A stretch of DNA of 64,000 bases, from contig DJHM01000042.1 of the NCBI GenBank assembly GCA_002433075.1, positions 50,494-114,493 on the forward strand, in the 5' to 3' direction. This document shows positions 62,084-64,000 of the stretch, piece by piece. Source of the DNA: Latescibacteria bacterium UBA6620 (lineage in GTDB: Bacteria; Latescibacterota; UBA2968). How positions within the stretch are numbered: the first letter of the stretch is position 1; each line of letters begins with the position of its first letter. The notes under the pieces were generated by a model, which was not told the DNA's origin, did not search any database, and saw only the letters and a program-made list of their open reading frames with translations. The position numbers and the translations under genes were made by a program.

Positions 62084-63994
62084 TCAGTTCTTGATGAAGA
62101 GTTGCTCGTGAAACACCGGCCGAGCCCACCCGCGATAAGCGCTGGAGGTCGTGTTCTGCTTCGGTACGTTGCCAAGTCTGGTGCTCGATCCCCACACAGG
62201 GAAGGCGTAGCCGGGGAAGATCAGCGCGATGTTCTCCGTATGGAGGTCACGAATCCGGATCATATTGCGCCGAACCTGGTCCTGGTCGAGCGTCGTCTGG
62301 CTGTCCTGGATCAAACGTGCGCACTCCAGGAGCCAGTCCGGCCCCTCTGTCGCGGCGTTTCGGTGCCAGGTTGGCGTATTCGGCCCGATCGGGCCCCAAT
62401 CCTGGGGCCTGGCGACCGCATCCTCCGACCAGGACCACCACCAGAAAACCTCGAACTCGCCTCGGGTCCATCTCGGAAACTGAATGTCCCTCAGCCCCAC
62501 GTTGAGGTTCACCTGGATGCCCACCGATCGCCAATGATCCGACACGAGCTGGCAGACATCGACCCCCATTCCAGGGATGACATCCAGTGTGAGCGCGAAT
62601 GTCGTCCCGTCGTCGTACTCGAGGAACCCGTCCCCGTCTCCATCCCGGTAGCCGGCCTCCGCGAGCAGGGCTCTGGATTTGTCCGGATCGAATCGGGCGT
62701 ACTTTTTGGCCACATCGTCATCGTAGTAGTTGCTGGTTGGGGCGAACGAGTATCCGGCGGGGTCGAGAAGACCGTGGTAAAGAATCTGACTGATCTCGTC
62801 ACGGTTCATCGCGTGCGACAGCGCCAACCGGACTCGCCGATCGCGGAGGGCCTTTCGCACCTGGGGTCTGGGAGTGTCCCAGTTGAGCCGAAACGTGGAG
62901 ACCGGGACGGCTGCCCCCAGGTGAATCTTGACCTTCCCTTCGCGTTCGGCCGCCTTCAGGGTCGGAAACATCGCCGTCTGCGCGTATCGCCCGAAGAGGT
63001 CGATTTCCCCGTTGATGAAGCGCAGCAGAATGACCTCCGTATCCTGGATGATGTTGAACACCAGGCTGTCCGCATAGGGCAACTGATTGCCCGCCGTATC
63101 GATCTTGTAGTAGTAAGGGTTTCTCTCGTAGACAATCCGCTGCCCCCGCGTCCACTCGACCGGCATCCAGGGAGACAATACGGGCGTCCCGGGTCTGTAG
63201 AGCCGCATCGCGGTCGTTGTGCTGTCGCGAAGCGATTCGTAGGTCGCATCCGGGTTGTACTTCGGGTGGAATTTCGAGAAGTAGTGCTTGGGGAGCGCCG
63301 CCAGGTCACCCGTCGAAAGCGTGTAGAGGATCTTCCCTAAAGGCTTATGCGAACGAAATCGAATCGTGTAGGCATCGATCTGCTCCATTCGGAGGGGCTC
63401 ACCCTCCACGAGCCACGCGACGGGAAAAAGCGGCGAACTTCGCGCGTCGGGGATTCCCGTCATATCGTCATACCAGAAAAGGATGTCATCCGTCGTGAAC
63501 GGCGCGCCATCCGACCACTTGATTCCTTTCCGAATCCTGAAGATCGCCGTCCTTCCGTCGTCCTGAAACTCGTAGGATTCCGCAAGGTTGTGTTGGACGC
63601 TTCGGGGGAGCGGCTGCTCGAAGCCCATAATGTTTTCCCCGATCGTCTTGCTCACACCCGGCGTCTGAACCACATCGCCCGTCAGGGCCCTGCGGAGGGT
63701 GCCCCCATAGGTTCCGATCTCATCCATCGGTAGGACTACCAGCGGGTTCTCGGGAAGCCGTTCACTTACGGGTGGAAGCTCGCCCCGACCTACTTTGTCG
63801 GCCAGAGACGGGGCCTCCGTAAAAGCCCGTGTTGCCAGGATCGACGGGTCGATCTGCAGGGGCGCATTCGTGTGGCTCCCCGTCCCATCGCCAGACACAG
63901 CATCCGAAGGCCCCAAAGCGTCTCGCGGAGGCTCGGCGTCCAGACACGAGCAGAGCAACACGAAAAGTCCCAGCCTGGTGAGCTTCGTCCTCAT
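62084..63994 (-). CDS. Oligopeptide-type ABC transporter substrate-binding lipoprotein
   Basis: A 636-residue family 5 extracellular solute-binding protein. It has a lipoprotein signal with lipobox LCSC (Cys16), then an acidic, Ser/Gly-rich linker to about residue 70. The core carries the Dpp/Opp pattern IRKGIKWSDGAPFTTDDILF and the later ALSHAMNRDEISQILYHGLL and ARFDPDKSRALLAEAGY. It binds peptides or, in environmental bacteria, often oligosaccharides. The permeases and ATPases are not in the window; if in the operon they lie upstream, beyond 64000. Confidence 0.9.
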   Translation of the reverse strand: MRTKLTRLGLFVLLCSCLDAEPPRDALGPSDAVSGDGTGSHTNAPLQIDPSILATRAFTEAPSLADKVGRGELPPVSERLPENPLVVLPMDEIGTYGGTLRRALTGDVVQTPGVSKTIGENIMGFEQPLPRSVQHNLAESYEFQDDGRTAIFRIRKGIKWSDGAPFTTDDILFWYDDMTGIPDARSSPLFPVAWLVEGEPLRMEQIDAYTIRFRSHKPLGKILYTLSTGDLAALPKHYFSKFHPKYNPDATYESLRDSTTTAMRLYRPGTPVLSPWMPVEWTRGQRIVYERNPYYYKIDTAGNQLPYADSLVFNIIQDTEVILLRFINGEIDLFGRYAQTAMFPTLKAAEREGKVKIHLGAAVPVSTFRLNWDTPRPQVRKALRDRRVRLALSHAMNRDEISQILYHGLLDPAGYSFAPTSNYYDDDVAKKYARFDPDKSRALLAEAGYRDGDGDGFLEYDDGTTFALTLDVIPGMGVDVCQLVSDHWRSVGIQVNLNVGLRDIQFPRWTRGEFEVFWWWSWSEDAVARPQDWGPIGPNTPTWHRNAATEGPDWLLECARLIQDSQTTLDQDQVRRNMIRIRDLHTENIALIFPGYAFPVWGSSTRLGNVPKQNTTSSAYRGWARPVFHEQLFIKN

Positions 63995-64000
63995 CCGTCG

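Noticed and set aside
61253..63340. A 695-codon open frame on the plus strand
   Set aside because: It is antisense to the CaiB-like and solute-binding genes, both of which match clear families. Long antisense frames are common in high-GC DNA.

Overview
The window reads as chromosomal DNA from an uncultured, flagellated, Gram-negative-type bacterium with high GC. The gene families suggest Latescibacterota, Poribacteria or a related group. Within 64 kb there are four Gfo/Idh/MocA oxidoreductases, four phytanoyl-CoA-dioxygenase-like (PhyH) proteins, two xylose-isomerase-like TIM barrels, two D-2-hydroxyacid dehydrogenases, a DUF6785-type membrane protein, a sulfatase and several beta-propeller lactonase/NHL proteins. 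This lineage call is an inference from family content; no rRNA gene or other phylogenetic marker was used.

Layout. 0-9.9 kb (+): a truncated 2-hydroxyacid dehydrogenase, a broken metallo-beta-lactamase-fold gene, an amidohydrolase/Rieske/methyltransferase-phosphatase-like run, thioredoxin reductase, a PhyH protein, a TIM-barrel isomerase, SAM decarboxylase, a GIY-YIG nuclease gene bracketed by repeats, and a Gfo/Idh gene. 10-24 kb: mixed-strand metabolic genes (M24 peptidase, Gfo/Idh, beta-helix protein, secreted alpha-helical protein, lactonase, Ldh, PhyH, SMP-30, RraA-like, MOSC, serine hydrolase, DUF6785). 24.2-30.3 kb: a lipid-linked polysaccharide flippase and O-antigen ligase pair facing purB and two small membrane proteins. 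30.5-33 kb: flagellin with a textbook sigma-28 promoter, then fliL. 33-40.6 kb: a WYL/helicase-associated protein, a 1179-residue secreted metalloprotease ending in a dockerin-like module, and small genes. 40.7-46.2 kb (-): a five-gene catabolic operon (aldolase, MFS, aldo/keto reductase, 2-hydroxyacid dehydrogenase, MFS). 46.4-57.9 kb (+): a long, tightly packed accessory run (PhyH, AAC(3)-like, NHL, Gfo/Idh, PhyH-HEAT fusion, alpha/alpha-toroid protein, 38-residue ORF, deacetylase, RidA-like, STAS-like, sulfatase, Gfo/Idh). 57.9-64 kb (-): RecQ, a CitE-like lyase with a CaiB-like CoA transferase, and an oligopeptide-type binding lipoprotein.

Most of the accessory genes look like uptake and oxidative breakdown of sugars, sugar acids and sulfated or acylated polymers. 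Many junctions overlap by 4-20 bp, so translational coupling is the rule.

At least seven genes are interrupted by an in-frame stop or a frameshift. At least one (serine hydrolase) carries two separate lesions. Others sit at short homopolymers and could be assembly errors. TAG is used as a normal stop by many intact genes here, so amber recoding is unlikely.
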